From Pseudomonas sp. MYb185 (GTDB taxonomy: Bacteria > Pseudomonadota > Gammaproteobacteria > Pseudomonadales > Pseudomonadaceae), in NCBI RefSeq assembly GCF_002979975.1, contig NZ_PCQD01000007.1:186001-250000 (forward strand): DNA of 64,000 nt, in the 5' to 3' direction. Position numbers and translations under genes: made by a program. The notes under the pieces are model-generated. The model was not told the origin of the DNA. It saw only the letters and a list, made by a program, of their open reading frames with translations, and did not search any database. Within the stretch, counting starts at the first letter, position 1, and every line of letters begins with the position of its first letter. Positions 9,821 to 18,415 of this stretch are shown one piece after another.

Positions 9821-10620
9821 GGCGTAGCGCAGGCGCGCTACACCCCCGGGATGAGCGGGGCGGCTGGGGTTGTCGAGCGCCCGCTCGACGACAGGGTGCA
9901 AGCACGCAGATCTTCGGCGTAGCGCAGGCGCGCTACACTCCCGGGATGAGCGGGGCGACTGGGGTTGTCGAGCGCCCGCTCGACGACAGGGTGCAAGCAC
10001 GCAGATCTTCGGCGTAGCGCAGGCGCGCTACACTCCCGGGATGAGCGGGGCGACTGGGGTTGTCGAGCGCCCGCTCGACGACAGGGTGCAAGCACGCAGA
10101 TCTTCGGCGTAGCGCAGGCGCGCTACACTCCCGGGATGAGCGGGGCGGCTGGGGTTGTCGAGCGCCCGCTCGACGACGGGGGTGCAAGCACGCAGATCTT
10201 CGGCGTAGCGCAGGCGCGCTACACTCCCGGGATGAGCGGGGCGGCTGGGGTTGTCGAGCGCCCGCTCGACGACGGGGGTGCAAGCACGCAGATCTTCGGC
10301 GTAGCGCAGGCGCGCTACACTCCCGGGATGAGCGGGGCGGCTGGGGTTGTCGAGCGCCCGCTCGACGACGAGGGTGCAAGCACGCAGATCTTCGGCGTAG
10401 CGCAGGCGCGCTACACTCCCGGGATGAGCGGGGCGGCTGGGGTTGTCGAGCGCCCGCTCGACGACGGGGGTGCAAGCACGCAGATCTTCGGCGTAGCGCA
10501 GGCGCGCTACACTCCCGGGATGAGCGGGGCGGCTGGGGTTGTCGAGCGCCCGCTCGACGACAGGGTGCAAGCACAGATCTTCGGCGTAGCGCAGGCGCGC
10601 TACACCTCCAGGGTGAGCGG
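9821..10620. repeat. Tandem array, eight 93-96 bp units plus a partial ninth, each with two hairpins
   Basis: Units start at 9821, 9916, 10011, 10106, 10202, 10298, 10394, 10490 and 10583 (partial). Each has hairpin A, GTAGCGC-AGGC-GCGCTAC, and about 27 bases later hairpin B, GTTGTCGAGCG-CC-CGCTCGACGAC (for example 9869-9892). Units 1-3 are 95 bp with ACAGGGTG after hairpin B; units 4-7 are 96 bp with one extra G; unit 8 is 93 bp with a short deletion. The array fills the gap between convergent recQ and the patatin gene, ending 5 bases from the latter's stop codon. Copies are contiguous with no unique spacers, so this is not CRISPR. Open frames through it are repeat artefacts. The same hairpins recur around the RAYT gene at 42.3 kb. 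Confidence 0.97.
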
Positions 10621-10625
10621 GTTTG

Positions 10626-12818
10626 CTAGAACGTCTGCCCCAGGTTCATGTACAACGCGCGTTCACCTTCCTGATTGGCGCCGATGCCGAGGAACAGCGG
10701 ACCGAGAAAGGTATCCATGCCCAGCAGCAGACTGCCGGCGCCCATATAGCCGGTATCCAGTGCGTCGTCACCCTTGTTGTAGACCCGTCCGTATTCCAGG
10801 GTACCACCCAGGTATACCGGGATGGTCAGCGGCATGCTGCTGGCATTCAGCCGCCGGTAATACACCACCCGGGCCAGGTTGTAGTTCTGGCCCGCCAGAC
10901 CGTTCTGCCGGAAACCGGAGAACTCACCCAGGCCACCAAGGATGAAACTGTTCTGGGCCACGTCCACCTCGTCGTAGGTGCGTCCGGCGGCGGCACCCAG
11001 TTGGAGGCTGTGCGAGCCGCTGGCGAAGGCCTTGTTGAAGCGCACTTCCAGCTGCTGGTAACGCTCGTCCGCGCCCAGATCCGGCTCCGACTGGCGCCAG
11101 AGAATACGTCCCGCGTCGCCGGAGCGGGGGAAGTTGACGTTGTCCTGGGTGTCGCGGTCGATCTGCAGCGAGTAGAACGCCTCATCGAATTTCAGGGTCG
11201 GCTGGTCCGGGTCACCAACGCGGATCTCCGACTTGCCGCCATAGCGCGACAGCCCCAGACGGACCTCGCCGTTGTTGGCGATCTGCCGACCGATGTTGAG
11301 GCCGGCACCGTAGCGCTGCTGGCGATAGTCGGCGACCGGATCGTTGTCCAGGATGACCTCGATATTGCGCGCCTCGGCATCGATGAAGGGAGCGACGAAG
11401 TAGCGTGAGCCGTAATCCAGGGGTTGGTAGAACTCGCTGTAGAACTGCTGATGCTCACCGATCTGCAGGCGCGTCAGCCATTCGGCGCCCAGCGGATTGA
11501 CGCCGTTGACGCGGAAGCTGGCGCCGATGGTGAACTGACTGCCACCCTCGAAGTCGTCCACCAGATTCAGCCCCAGGCGCAGGTAGTCGGTGCCGGTCTC
11601 CCGGCCGCTGGTGCGGATCAGCAGGGTGTTGCGCTCATCCTCATGGAGGATCTCGTAGTTCACCTGGCTGAAATAGTCGGTGCCGTAGATGGTGCCCATG
11701 TCCTTGGCCAGGTGACTGATGTTCAGCGGCTCGCCAAGCTGCTGGCGGACCATGCTGCGCACCACCTCATCGGCAACCTTGCCACTGTTGACCACGCGGA
11801 TCTCATCGATGATCGGCTGGCGATGCGGACGTTTGCGCGCCAGAATACCGCCGGGTTGCCGCTGGCTGGCCGGCTGGGCGAACGCATGCAGTTCAGGGGA
11901 CTGCAGCAGACTCTGCTCGCCGGCGCTGATCGCCTGCTCGGCCTCGGCGAAACTGCTGAAGGCGATCTCGCCGAGTTCGGGCTGCAGCAGCATGTCCTGA
12001 TCGGTGAGGGTAGCCAACTGCTCCTGGGTATTGTTGCGGGTCAGCAGGGTCGTGGTCTGGTCCATGATGTCGAGGATGGTGTGCATGTCATCAGCCGGTT
12101 TCAGCGGCGTGGCGATGTCCACCACGATGACCCGGTCCACGCCCATTTCCCGGGCCACATCCACTGGCAGGTTCTTCGACAGCACGCCATCCACCAGCAT
12201 GCGCCCGTCGACCATCACCGGTGCGAAGAAGCCAGGCAGGCCGATACTGGCGCGAATGGCCTGGGGCAGGTGCCCGCTCTTGAACACCACGGCATCGCCG
12301 GTGGCGATGTCGGTGGCCACGGCGCGGAAGGGGATCGGCAACCTGTCGAAATCGTCGATATCGTTGGTGTGTACCAGCAGGCTTTCCAGCGCCAGTCCCA
12401 GGTTCTGGCCCTGCAGTATGCCCAGCGGGAAGCTGAGCTTGCCATCCTTGAACGATAGCCGCTGCTTGACCAGGAAATCGCGGTCATCCTGCTTGCGCCG
12501 GAAGGGAATGTCCTCGCGCAGTGGCGAATCGCTCAGCGCGGCTGGCCAGTCCATCTCCAGGGCGATCTGCTCCAGCTCGTCGGCACTGTAGCCAGCGGCA
12601 TACAGACCGCCGATCACTGCGCCCATGCTGGTGCCGGCGATCGCATGCAACTGGATGTCGAGCTTCTCGATCTGCTTCAGTACGCCGATGTGCGCCAGGC
12701 CCCGGGCGCCCCCGCCGGACAGCACCAGCCCGGTACGCGGCTCGGTGGTGGGTTGGTCCTGGGCCATGCTCAGGGGCGTGAGCAGGGCTAGCAGCAACAG
12801 GAGGGTGCATCTGAACAT
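10626..12818 (-). CDS. plpD: Patatin-like phospholipase with POTRA and outer-membrane barrel (PlpD type, type Vd secretion)
   Basis: A 730-residue exported lipase-autotransporter. Signal peptide MFRCTLLLLLALLTPLSMA; patatin domain with oxyanion GGGARG (35-40), nucleophile Ser64 in GTSMG, and the dyad Asp210 in VDGVLSKNLP; then a POTRA-like region near 340-410 and a C-terminal BamA-type 16-strand barrel ending NLGQTF, with Phe at the terminus. In P. aeruginosa PlpD the lipase is secreted through its own barrel. The start at 12818 gives the signal peptide directly at the N-terminus; a 25-residue upstream extension is unlikely. It is convergent with recQ across the tandem array. Confidence 0.92.
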   Translation of the reverse strand: MFRCTLLLLLALLTPLSMAQDQPTTEPRTGLVLSGGGARGLAHIGVLKQIEKLDIQLHAIAGTSMGAVIGGLYAAGYSADELEQIALEMDWPAALSDSPLREDIPFRRKQDDRDFLVKQRLSFKDGKLSFPLGILQGQNLGLALESLLVHTNDIDDFDRLPIPFRAVATDIATGDAVVFKSGHLPQAIRASIGLPGFFAPVMVDGRMLVDGVLSKNLPVDVAREMGVDRVIVVDIATPLKPADDMHTILDIMDQTTTLLTRNNTQEQLATLTDQDMLLQPELGEIAFSSFAEAEQAISAGEQSLLQSPELHAFAQPASQRQPGGILARKRPHRQPIIDEIRVVNSGKVADEVVRSMVRQQLGEPLNISHLAKDMGTIYGTDYFSQVNYEILHEDERNTLLIRTSGRETGTDYLRLGLNLVDDFEGGSQFTIGASFRVNGVNPLGAEWLTRLQIGEHQQFYSEFYQPLDYGSRYFVAPFIDAEARNIEVILDNDPVADYRQQRYGAGLNIGRQIANNGEVRLGLSRYGGKSEIRVGDPDQPTLKFDEAFYSLQIDRDTQDNVNFPRSGDAGRILWRQSEPDLGADERYQQLEVRFNKAFASGSHSLQLGAAAGRTYDEVDVAQNSFILGGLGEFSGFRQNGLAGQNYNLARVVYYRRLNASSMPLTIPVYLGGTLEYGRVYNKGDDALDTGYMGAGSLLLGMDTFLGPLFLGIGANQEGERALYMNLGQTF

Positions 12819-12914
12819 GGCGAAGCCTGACTGGTTGAGCAAAGAGGGCGGATCGACGGGCCATTGTATACGAGGCAGTCGGACAAGCGGCATTGTTCCT
12901 TGTATTAGGCAATG

Positions 12915-12954
12915 ACGTCACCTGGTTGTCATGCGGCTGTCATCAGCCGGTCAC
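12915..12954 (+). promoter_or_regulatory. Run of PhoB-box-like direct repeats upstream of plcP
   Basis: Four heptamers fall at exact 11-base steps: ACGTCAC (12915), TTGTCAT (12926), CTGTCAT (12937) and CGGTCAC (12948). The central pair, TTGTCAT-GCGG-CTGTCAT, is a near-consensus Pho box (CTGTCAT, 4 bases, CTGTCAT). A TAGTTT hexamer at 12965-12970 is suitably placed as the -10 element, and the plcP start follows at 13000. This predicts induction on phosphate starvation through PhoB. Confidence 0.8.
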
Positions 12955-12999
12955 CCCGCAGGGCTAGTTTGACCGCAGATAGAGCAAGGGGAGCGACAG

Positions 13000-13839
13000 A
13001 TGACTCACGCGGAAGATTTCTCGGTGGTCGGCAAGCAACGGGTGCGTACCATCTGGATATCCGATGTTCACCTGGGTACGCGCGATTGCCAGGCCGAGAA
13101 ACTGGCGGGCTTTCTCAAGGAATACGAGTGCGATCAGCTGTACCTGGTCGGCGACATCATCGATGGCTGGCGCCTGCGCAAGAGCATGTACTGGCCGCAG
13201 TCGCATACCAACGTCATCCGTCGCATCCTGACCATGAGCAAGCGCGGCACCCGGGTGGTCTATGTTACCGGCAACCATGACGAGTTCCTGCGCCGTTACG
13301 CCACCTTGAACATCGGCAATATCCTGCTGGTCGACGAGGCCGAGCACCTGACCGCCGATGGTCGCAAGCTGCTGGTCATTCACGGCGACCAGTTCGATGT
13401 GATCACCCGTTGCCACCGCTGGTTGGCATTTCTCGGCGACCATGCCTATGAGTTCAGCCTGCGGCTGAACCGCTGGCTCAACTTCTGTCGCAGCCGCTGC
13501 GGCTATGGCTACTGGTCGCTGTCAGGCTACCTGAAACACCGGGTCAAGAAAGCCGTCAACTTCATCAGCGACTTCGAGGATGCACTGGCCCATGAGTGCC
13601 GCAAGCGTGACATGCAGGGGGTGGTCTGCGGACACATCCACCATGCGGAAATCCGCGAGGTCAATGGTGTCGACTATCACAACTGTGGGGATTGGGTGGA
13701 GTCCTGCACCGCGCTGATCGAGCACTGGGACGGCAGCATCGTGCAGTACCAGTGGGGCGAGGCGGTCGCCGAGCCACTGGAGGCGCCCGGTGAAGCGGTC
13801 GAGGTGGCAGGTGCTGCCCCACAGACCAGGGTCTGCTGA
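13000..13839 (+). CDS. plcP: PlcP-type metallophosphoesterase (phospholipase C for lipid remodelling)
   Basis: A 279-residue calcineurin-like phosphoesterase with all metal-binding motifs: DVHLG (Asp22, His24), GDIID, GNHDE, HGDQFD and GHIHHAE. The family includes LpxH-like enzymes, but the PhoB-like repeats upstream and location next to cyaB match P. aeruginosa PA3219 (next to PA3217 cyaB), described as PlcP, which strips phosphate headgroups from phospholipids under phosphate stress to feed glycolipid synthesis. The glycosyltransferase gene that lies between plcP and cyaB in P. aeruginosa is missing here. AGGGGAG precedes the ATG. A generic UDP-diacylglucosamine pyrophosphatase role is the alternative. 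Confidence 0.8.
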   Translation: MTHAEDFSVVGKQRVRTIWISDVHLGTRDCQAEKLAGFLKEYECDQLYLVGDIIDGWRLRKSMYWPQSHTNVIRRILTMSKRGTRVVYVTGNHDEFLRRYATLNIGNILLVDEAEHLTADGRKLLVIHGDQFDVITRCHRWLAFLGDHAYEFSLRLNRWLNFCRSRCGYGYWSLSGYLKHRVKKAVNFISDFEDALAHECRKRDMQGVVCGHIHHAEIREVNGVDYHNCGDWVESCTALIEHWDGSIVQYQWGEAVAEPLEAPGEAVEVAGAAPQTRVC

Positions 13840-13853
13840 AACGGCAACCGATC

Positions 13854-15233
13854 CTAGATGATCACCTTGTCGCGCAGCTTGCGGGCGGCCAGTTCCAATG
13901 CCTTGACGATTTCTTCCTTGTCGTAATTGCGAATGCCATTGGTATCCAGGTACATGGAAAAGCCCGGCAGTTCATGTTCGACGAAGGTCGGCGTGGCGCC
14001 CAGGTCGCGGCGCAGGCCGACTACCTGATAGATCTGTACTGGCCGGGTAAAGCCCTTGACGTTGATATGGCCCTTGTCGCGGCACATGACCAGGTCCTTG
14101 GTCAGCGACCAGGTTTCATGGGGAATCAGTATCTCACCCGCTTCGGCGGCACTTTCCAGACGGCTGGCCAGGTTCACCTCGCGACCGATGATGGTGTAGT
14201 CCATGCGCATGTCGGCACCGAAGTTGCCCACCGTGCAATAGCCGGTGCTCAAGCCCATGCGGATCTCCAGCGGCCGGGTGATGCCCTGGCTGCGCCACTG
14301 CTGGCGCAGCACCTTCATGTGCTTGCGCATGGCGATGGCCATGGACACTGCTGCCTCGGCGTCCTGCTTGGCACCGCGGCTGACCGGGTCGCCGAAGAAC
14401 ACCATCACGCTGTCACCGATGAACTTGTCGATGGTGCCGCCGTACTGCAGGGCGATGCGTGACATCTCGTTGAGATAGTTGTTCAGCAGGTCGGTCAGCG
14501 CTTCGGCTTCCATTTCCTCGGCCAACTCGGTAAAGCCGCGGATATCGGAAAAGAACACAGTCAGCTTCTTGCGCCGGGTTTCCAGGGTGACCCGCTGGTT
14601 GCCGGAGAAGATCGACTGCCACACCTGGGGCGACAGGTACTTGGCCAGGTTGCTGGTCAGCTCGGCAGTCTTGGCCTGCTCGGCGCTGATCAACTGCTGC
14701 GCATGCTCCAGACGCCGGCCCTGGTGGTAGACGAAGGTGGCGATGATGACGATGAAGACCCCGCCAGCGGCCAGGCTGCAGAAGGCCAGTAGCGGACTGC
14801 TGAGCAGTTGCGGCTCGGGGGTGATCAGGGCTGCCGAGAGCATGCTGCCGGTGAAGGTCAGCAGCGCGGCGGAAAACAGATACAGCGGCCCACCGATGAT
14901 GGTGCTGGCGAAACTGATCAGCAGCACCAGGACCAGGCTGGGCACCAGGCTGAATTGGCACAGGGTGATGAACACGCCGGTATGTACGGCGTCCAGCGCC
15001 AGCAGGAGCAGCTTCAGATTACGCCGGCCGGTCTTGCGTCGCAGTCCGGCGATCAGGCGCAGTGCATGTGGATAGACCAGGGCGTAGAGAACGACGCCGC
15101 CGAGTAATGGCGTCAGGCCCTGTTCGTAGATGATGGCGGCGAAGATGGTCGCCACGCACAGGTAGGCCATGACCCGGGAATAATAACCTTCCAGTGGCGG
15201 TCGGACCGGTTGTATGCGGGTTTCCAAAGTCAT
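13854..15233 (-). CDS. cyaB: Class III adenylate cyclase with MASE2 membrane sensor domain
   Basis: Produces cAMP for Vfr-type signalling. The 459 residues start with about six membrane segments (roughly residues 18-170, MASE2 domain), followed by a linker helix and a class III cyclase domain with FFSDIRGFTELAEEM (metal Asp), GDSVMVFFGDP and the NLASRLESAA segment. Length and layout match P. aeruginosa CyaB. It is convergent with plcP with 14 bases between stop codons. Confidence 0.92.
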   Translation of the reverse strand: MTLETRIQPVRPPLEGYYSRVMAYLCVATIFAAIIYEQGLTPLLGGVVLYALVYPHALRLIAGLRRKTGRRNLKLLLLALDAVHTGVFITLCQFSLVPSLVLVLLISFASTIIGGPLYLFSAALLTFTGSMLSAALITPEPQLLSSPLLAFCSLAAGGVFIVIIATFVYHQGRRLEHAQQLISAEQAKTAELTSNLAKYLSPQVWQSIFSGNQRVTLETRRKKLTVFFSDIRGFTELAEEMEAEALTDLLNNYLNEMSRIALQYGGTIDKFIGDSVMVFFGDPVSRGAKQDAEAAVSMAIAMRKHMKVLRQQWRSQGITRPLEIRMGLSTGYCTVGNFGADMRMDYTIIGREVNLASRLESAAEAGEILIPHETWSLTKDLVMCRDKGHINVKGFTRPVQIYQVVGLRRDLGATPTFVEHELPGFSMYLDTNGIRNYDKEEIVKALELAARKLRDKVII

Positions 15234-15364
15234 GATCAGTCGTTCCCTGGCTAATGGTCCGGTAGTGCTGATCAGTGTGGCAGGGCTGATCGGTCCGGAA
15301 TGCCAGACCGATCATAGTATGCAAGGGAGGGTTGAACAATGCCTCTCGGGAGACGACAGACAGC

Positions 15365-15931
15365 TCAGGCGTACACGGACTGGCGCGGGCGGGCAAATAC
15401 CCGACGCAGCATGGGCTCGAAGAAACTCAGCGGTTCTGCCGGGTAGTCCGGGTCGAAGGCCGGCGCATCGTACAGCGCGCAGAATTCGGCGGTGCGCTGG
15501 TACAACGGATGATCCTTGAACTGCTCACGCAGGTGCCGGTCCATTCCCAGGTGATGGAAGAAGTAGTAGCCCTGGAAGACGCCATGTTTCTCCACCATCC
15601 ACAGGTTCTCCTCCGAGACGAAGGGCTTGAGCATGGCTGCGGCGATATCCGGATGGTTGTAGCTGCCGAGAGTGTCGCCGATGTCGTGCAGCAGCGCGCA
15701 GATCACGTATTCCTCATCGCGACCGTCACGGTGCGCGCGGGTGGCGGTCTGCAGGGAGTGCTGCAGGCGGTCGATGGGAAAGCCACCGAAGTCGCCATCG
15801 AGCAGTTTCAGGTGCGTCAGGATGCGGTCAGGCAATTGCTGGGCAAATGGGCGGAAGTGTCCGGCGATGATGCTCCAGTCCTCGGCGGTACCGTCCTGCA
15901 TGGCGCGGAAGGTGGCGCGCTGTTCGCTCAT
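15365..15931 (-). CDS. HD-domain phosphohydrolase/oxygenase-like protein
   Basis: A 188-residue soluble protein with an HD motif (ALLHDIGD) preceded by LQHSLQTATRAH, resembling the small HD proteins related to PhnZ and myo-inositol oxygenase. KHGVFQGYYFFHHLG supplies further conserved His residues. The substrate cannot be told from sequence. The start at 15931 (MSEQRATFRAM) has GAGGAG upstream; the longer frame to 15961 is less likely. It stands alone between cyaB and a DUF962 gene, same strand. Confidence 0.78.
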   Translation of the reverse strand: MSEQRATFRAMQDGTAEDWSIIAGHFRPFAQQLPDRILTHLKLLDGDFGGFPIDRLQHSLQTATRAHRDGRDEEYVICALLHDIGDTLGSYNHPDIAAAMLKPFVSEENLWMVEKHGVFQGYYFFHHLGMDRHLREQFKDHPLYQRTAEFCALYDAPAFDPDYPAEPLSFFEPMLRRVFARPRQSVYA

Positions 15932-16074
15932 GGCATGTCTCCTCTGATTATCGTTATGCACCTGATGTTACACCGCAGTGGGCGGCGTAACTGTCGGCTG
16001 CTCGACAGTCTGGGGGCGCCGTCTGCCTGATCCTGTAGTTCACAGGGCCCGCTGCATGTGCTCGCCGCAGCCCG

Positions 16075-16090
16075 AGGCGCTCGACAACCC
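16075..16090. repeat. Solitary half of hairpin B repeat
   Basis: AGGCGCTCGACAACCC is the reverse complement of the left arm and flank of hairpin B (GGGTTGTCGAGCGCC) seen in the 9.8-kb array and around the RAYT gene. No second arm is present, so it looks like a decayed copy. It sits in the short intergenic space downstream of the DUF962 gene. Confidence 0.5.
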
Positions 16091-16098
16091 GGCATTGG

Positions 16099-16431
16099 CT
16101 AGAAGCGTATGCGCCCGGTGAGCATGTCCTTGAGCATCACCCAGTCACCCATGAAGCTGTACAGGGGATACTTGAAGGTGGCCGGACGGTTCTTCTCGAA
16201 GAAGAAGTGGCCTACCCAGGCAAAGCCGTAGCCGGCCACCGGCAGGGCCAGCAACCACCAGCCGTTGGAGCCGAGGATGGCCCAGGCGAGAATCACCAGC
16301 ACCAGCAGGCTGCCGACATAATGCAGGCGGCGGCTGGTGTCATTGCGGTGCTCGCTGAGGTAGAACGGATAGAACTCGGCAAACGAACGGAATTCGCCAG
16401 TGGCGGGTTTCGAGGTGTCGGTGGCAGGCAT
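16099..16431 (-). CDS. DUF962 / Mpo1-like membrane protein
   Basis: A 110-residue protein with FAEFYPFYLSEHRNDTSRRLHYVG at the N-terminus (the family's conserved EH...RR.H segment), two hydrophobic helices (about residues 40-75), then HFFFEKNRPATFKYPLYSFMGDW. Yeast Mpo1 is an Fe(II)-dependent dioxygenase for 2-hydroxy fatty acids; whether bacterial members share this is uncertain. AAAGGAG precedes the ATG. Confidence 0.85.
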   Translation of the reverse strand: MPATDTSKPATGEFRSFAEFYPFYLSEHRNDTSRRLHYVGSLLVLVILAWAILGSNGWWLLALPVAGYGFAWVGHFFFEKNRPATFKYPLYSFMGDWVMLKDMLTGRIRF

Positions 16432-16527
16432 GGGAATCTCCTTTGTTATTCTGGCATTGAATGTCGGCGGCCCGGCTGAGGGGGATCGACTTTGCTATGC
16501 TGCGCAACTCATGTTTGTGGAGTCTTG

Positions 16528-17097
16528 ATGATAATGGACGCACTGAGTGCATTGCACAACCGGGTTTCCATGCCGCGCCTGACCGGACCGGCACCTACGC
16601 CGGAGCAGCAGCAAGCGCTGTTCCAGGCCGCCTTGCGAGCGCCGGATCACGCCTGGCTGCGGCCCTGGCGGTTTCTGGTGCTGGAGGGGGAGTCGCTGGA
16701 GCGCCTGGGGGATCTGTTCCACGCCGCGGCGTTGGCGAAAACCGGCGATCCGACCGCCGAGGCGGTACAGCGCTCGCGCAGCCTGCCGTTGCGCGCGCCG
16801 CTGATGATCATCGCCATCAGCAGCCCCAAGCCGCATCCCAAGGTACCCGAACAGGAGCAGGACATGTCCTGCGCGGTCGCCGTCGGCAACATGTTGGTCG
16901 CCGCCCATGCCATGGGGCTTGGCGCGGTCTGGCGCACCGGGGAGCCGGCCTACGACCCGCTGATCCGGGAGGGGCTGGGGTTGGCAGCCGGGGAGAAGAT
17001 CATCGCCTTCCTGTATGTCGGTCAGTCCGCCGGTGAAGGCAAGACGGTGCCGGCGCTGGACTCGCGGGACTTCTTCCGCCGCTGGCCGGGCAACTGA
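16528..17097 (+). CDS. Nitroreductase family FMN protein (YdjA-like)
   Basis: A 189-residue small nitroreductase. The N-terminal Arg-rich FMN phosphate site (ALHNRVSMPRL), the RAPDHAWLRPWRFLVL segment and the VGNMLVAAHAMGLGAVWRTG segment match YdjA-type enzymes, which use NAD(P)H to reduce flavin substrates of unclear identity. GTGGAG at 16517-16522 supports the ATG at 16528. Its last 76 bases overlap the end of the convergent sensor kinase gene. Confidence 0.85.
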   Translation: MIMDALSALHNRVSMPRLTGPAPTPEQQQALFQAALRAPDHAWLRPWRFLVLEGESLERLGDLFHAAALAKTGDPTAEAVQRSRSLPLRAPLMIIAISSPKPHPKVPEQEQDMSCAVAVGNMLVAAHAMGLGAVWRTGEPAYDPLIREGLGLAAGEKIIAFLYVGQSAGEGKTVPALDSRDFFRRWPGN

Positions 17098-18410
17098 CCG
17101 CTGCGGGGCAGATACAGGCATGCCCGCAGGCCGCCGTGGTCGCCGCAGGTGAAGGTCAGGGTGCCGCCATGCCGTACCACCGCGCGGCGGGCTATGGCCA
17201 GCCCCAGGCCGTGACCGCTGTCGGCCGGCTGGCCGGGTACCCGGGCGAAGGGCTCGCCGAGCCGTGCCAGCCATTCATCGGGCACGCCGGGGCCCTGGTC
17301 GGTGATCACTACCGAGCAACCCAGCGCATCGGCGTCCAGGTTGACGGTGATGCGCCCATGTTCCGGGGAGAAGCGCAGCGCATTGCGCAGCAGGTTGTCC
17401 AGCGCGCTGGAGAGCTGGTCCGCCCAGCCGTGCAGTTCGCAGCCGGTGGTACCGTGGATTTCCAGGGTCTGGGTGTCGGCGGCGAAGCGGGCATCTTCCA
17501 CGGCGGCACTGACCAGTTCATCCAGCCGGAACGGGGCGGCCGGCATGTCCCGCGCATCGAGCCGGCTGAGCGTAAGGATATCGCCGATCAGGCTGTCCAG
17601 GCGGCTGCACTCACGGTCCAGTCGGTTCCACAGCGGGTCATCCGCCGCCAATCCCTGTTTGCTGCCCAGCGCCAGGCCGATGCGTAGCCGGGCGAGCGGC
17701 GAACGCAGTTCATGGGAAATATCGCGCATCAACTGATTCTGGCTGTTCAGCAGGCTCTGTACCCGGTCGGCCATGCTCTGGAACCGGCGCGACAGTTGGC
17801 CGATCTCGTCCCGGCGGCGACCGATGCGCGCCAGTGCCCTGGCATCGAAGCGTCCTTCGGCCAGCTCCTCGGCGGCGACCCCGAGCTTCTGCAGTGGGGC
17901 GGTCAGATAGCGGCTCAGCAACAGGCTCAACAGGGCCAGCAGCAGCATGACCATGGTGATGTTGGAGAGCATGGCGAGGGGCGTGCGCTGCCAGCGGAAC
18001 AGTTCCTGTGCCGGGACGTGCAGCAGCAGTTGATAGGAAGCCTGCTCGGAGTCCCAGGCCAGTTGGAACAGCCGCCCGTGGCGGGTACGTTGCTCGCCGC
18101 CGGTGAGGTTCGGCGCCTCGTATCGAGGCAGGGTGGGCAGGGTACCGCGGATCAGGCGCTGGCCCTGGCTGTCGAACAGTTCGGCACGCAGGCGATGCCG
18201 TTGCTGCTGGCGTTCCAGCCATTGCTGGGCGGCAGCCGGACCCTGGCGTTCATAGACGGAAACCAGTTGCTCGCTGAAGTCGCGTAACTGGGGGTGGAAC
18301 TGCAGCAGCAGCCAGTCCTGCTGCAAGGTGCGGCTGATCAGAAAGCCGGAGCCACCCACCAGCAGGGTGGCCAGCCAGAGAACGGCGAAGACTTTCCAGA
18401 ACAGCCGCAT
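17022..18410 (-). CDS. Membrane sensor histidine kinase, CpxA-like
   Basis: A 462-residue sensor kinase with one membrane helix at residues 5-25, a periplasmic domain (about 26-150), a second helix (about 150-172), a HAMP domain, phosphoacceptor His in ISHELRSPLARLR, and a GHKL ATPase domain (NLLRNALRFS, DQGPGVPDEWL, GHGLGLAI). Transcribed after a Spy/CpxP-like gene and a response regulator, as in the P. aeruginosa PA3204-PA3206 envelope-stress set. The last 25 residues extend past the usual ATPase end and run antisense into the convergent nitroreductase gene. Confidence 0.9.
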   Translation of the reverse strand: MRLFWKVFAVLWLATLLVGGSGFLISRTLQQDWLLLQFHPQLRDFSEQLVSVYERQGPAAAQQWLERQQQRHRLRAELFDSQGQRLIRGTLPTLPRYEAPNLTGGEQRTRHGRLFQLAWDSEQASYQLLLHVPAQELFRWQRTPLAMLSNITMVMLLLALLSLLLSRYLTAPLQKLGVAAEELAEGRFDARALARIGRRRDEIGQLSRRFQSMADRVQSLLNSQNQLMRDISHELRSPLARLRIGLALGSKQGLAADDPLWNRLDRECSRLDSLIGDILTLSRLDARDMPAAPFRLDELVSAAVEDARFAADTQTLEIHGTTGCELHGWADQLSSALDNLLRNALRFSPEHGRITVNLDADALGCSVVITDQGPGVPDEWLARLGEPFARVPGQPADSGHGLGLAIARRAVVRHGGTLTFTCGDHGGLRACLYLPRSGQLPGQRRKKSRESSAGTVLPSPAD

Positions 18411-18415
18411 GGGCC

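Noticed and set aside
9821-10620. CRISPR array
   Set aside because: Repeats are directly contiguous with no variable spacers and no cas genes are nearby.
9933-10945. Long open frames on both strands through the 95-bp array, encoding repeats such as RSSACLHP and GAASTQIFG-like blocks
   Set aside because: They arise because several units are 96 bp (a multiple of three) with no stop in the frame; there is no ribosome site, no known domain, and one runs into the antisense of the patatin gene.
13000-13839. Calling the metallophosphoesterase LpxH
   Set aside because: The PhoB-like repeats and the neighbour cyaB fit PlcP; LpxH would not be expected under Pho control. LpxH-like activity is kept as an alternative.
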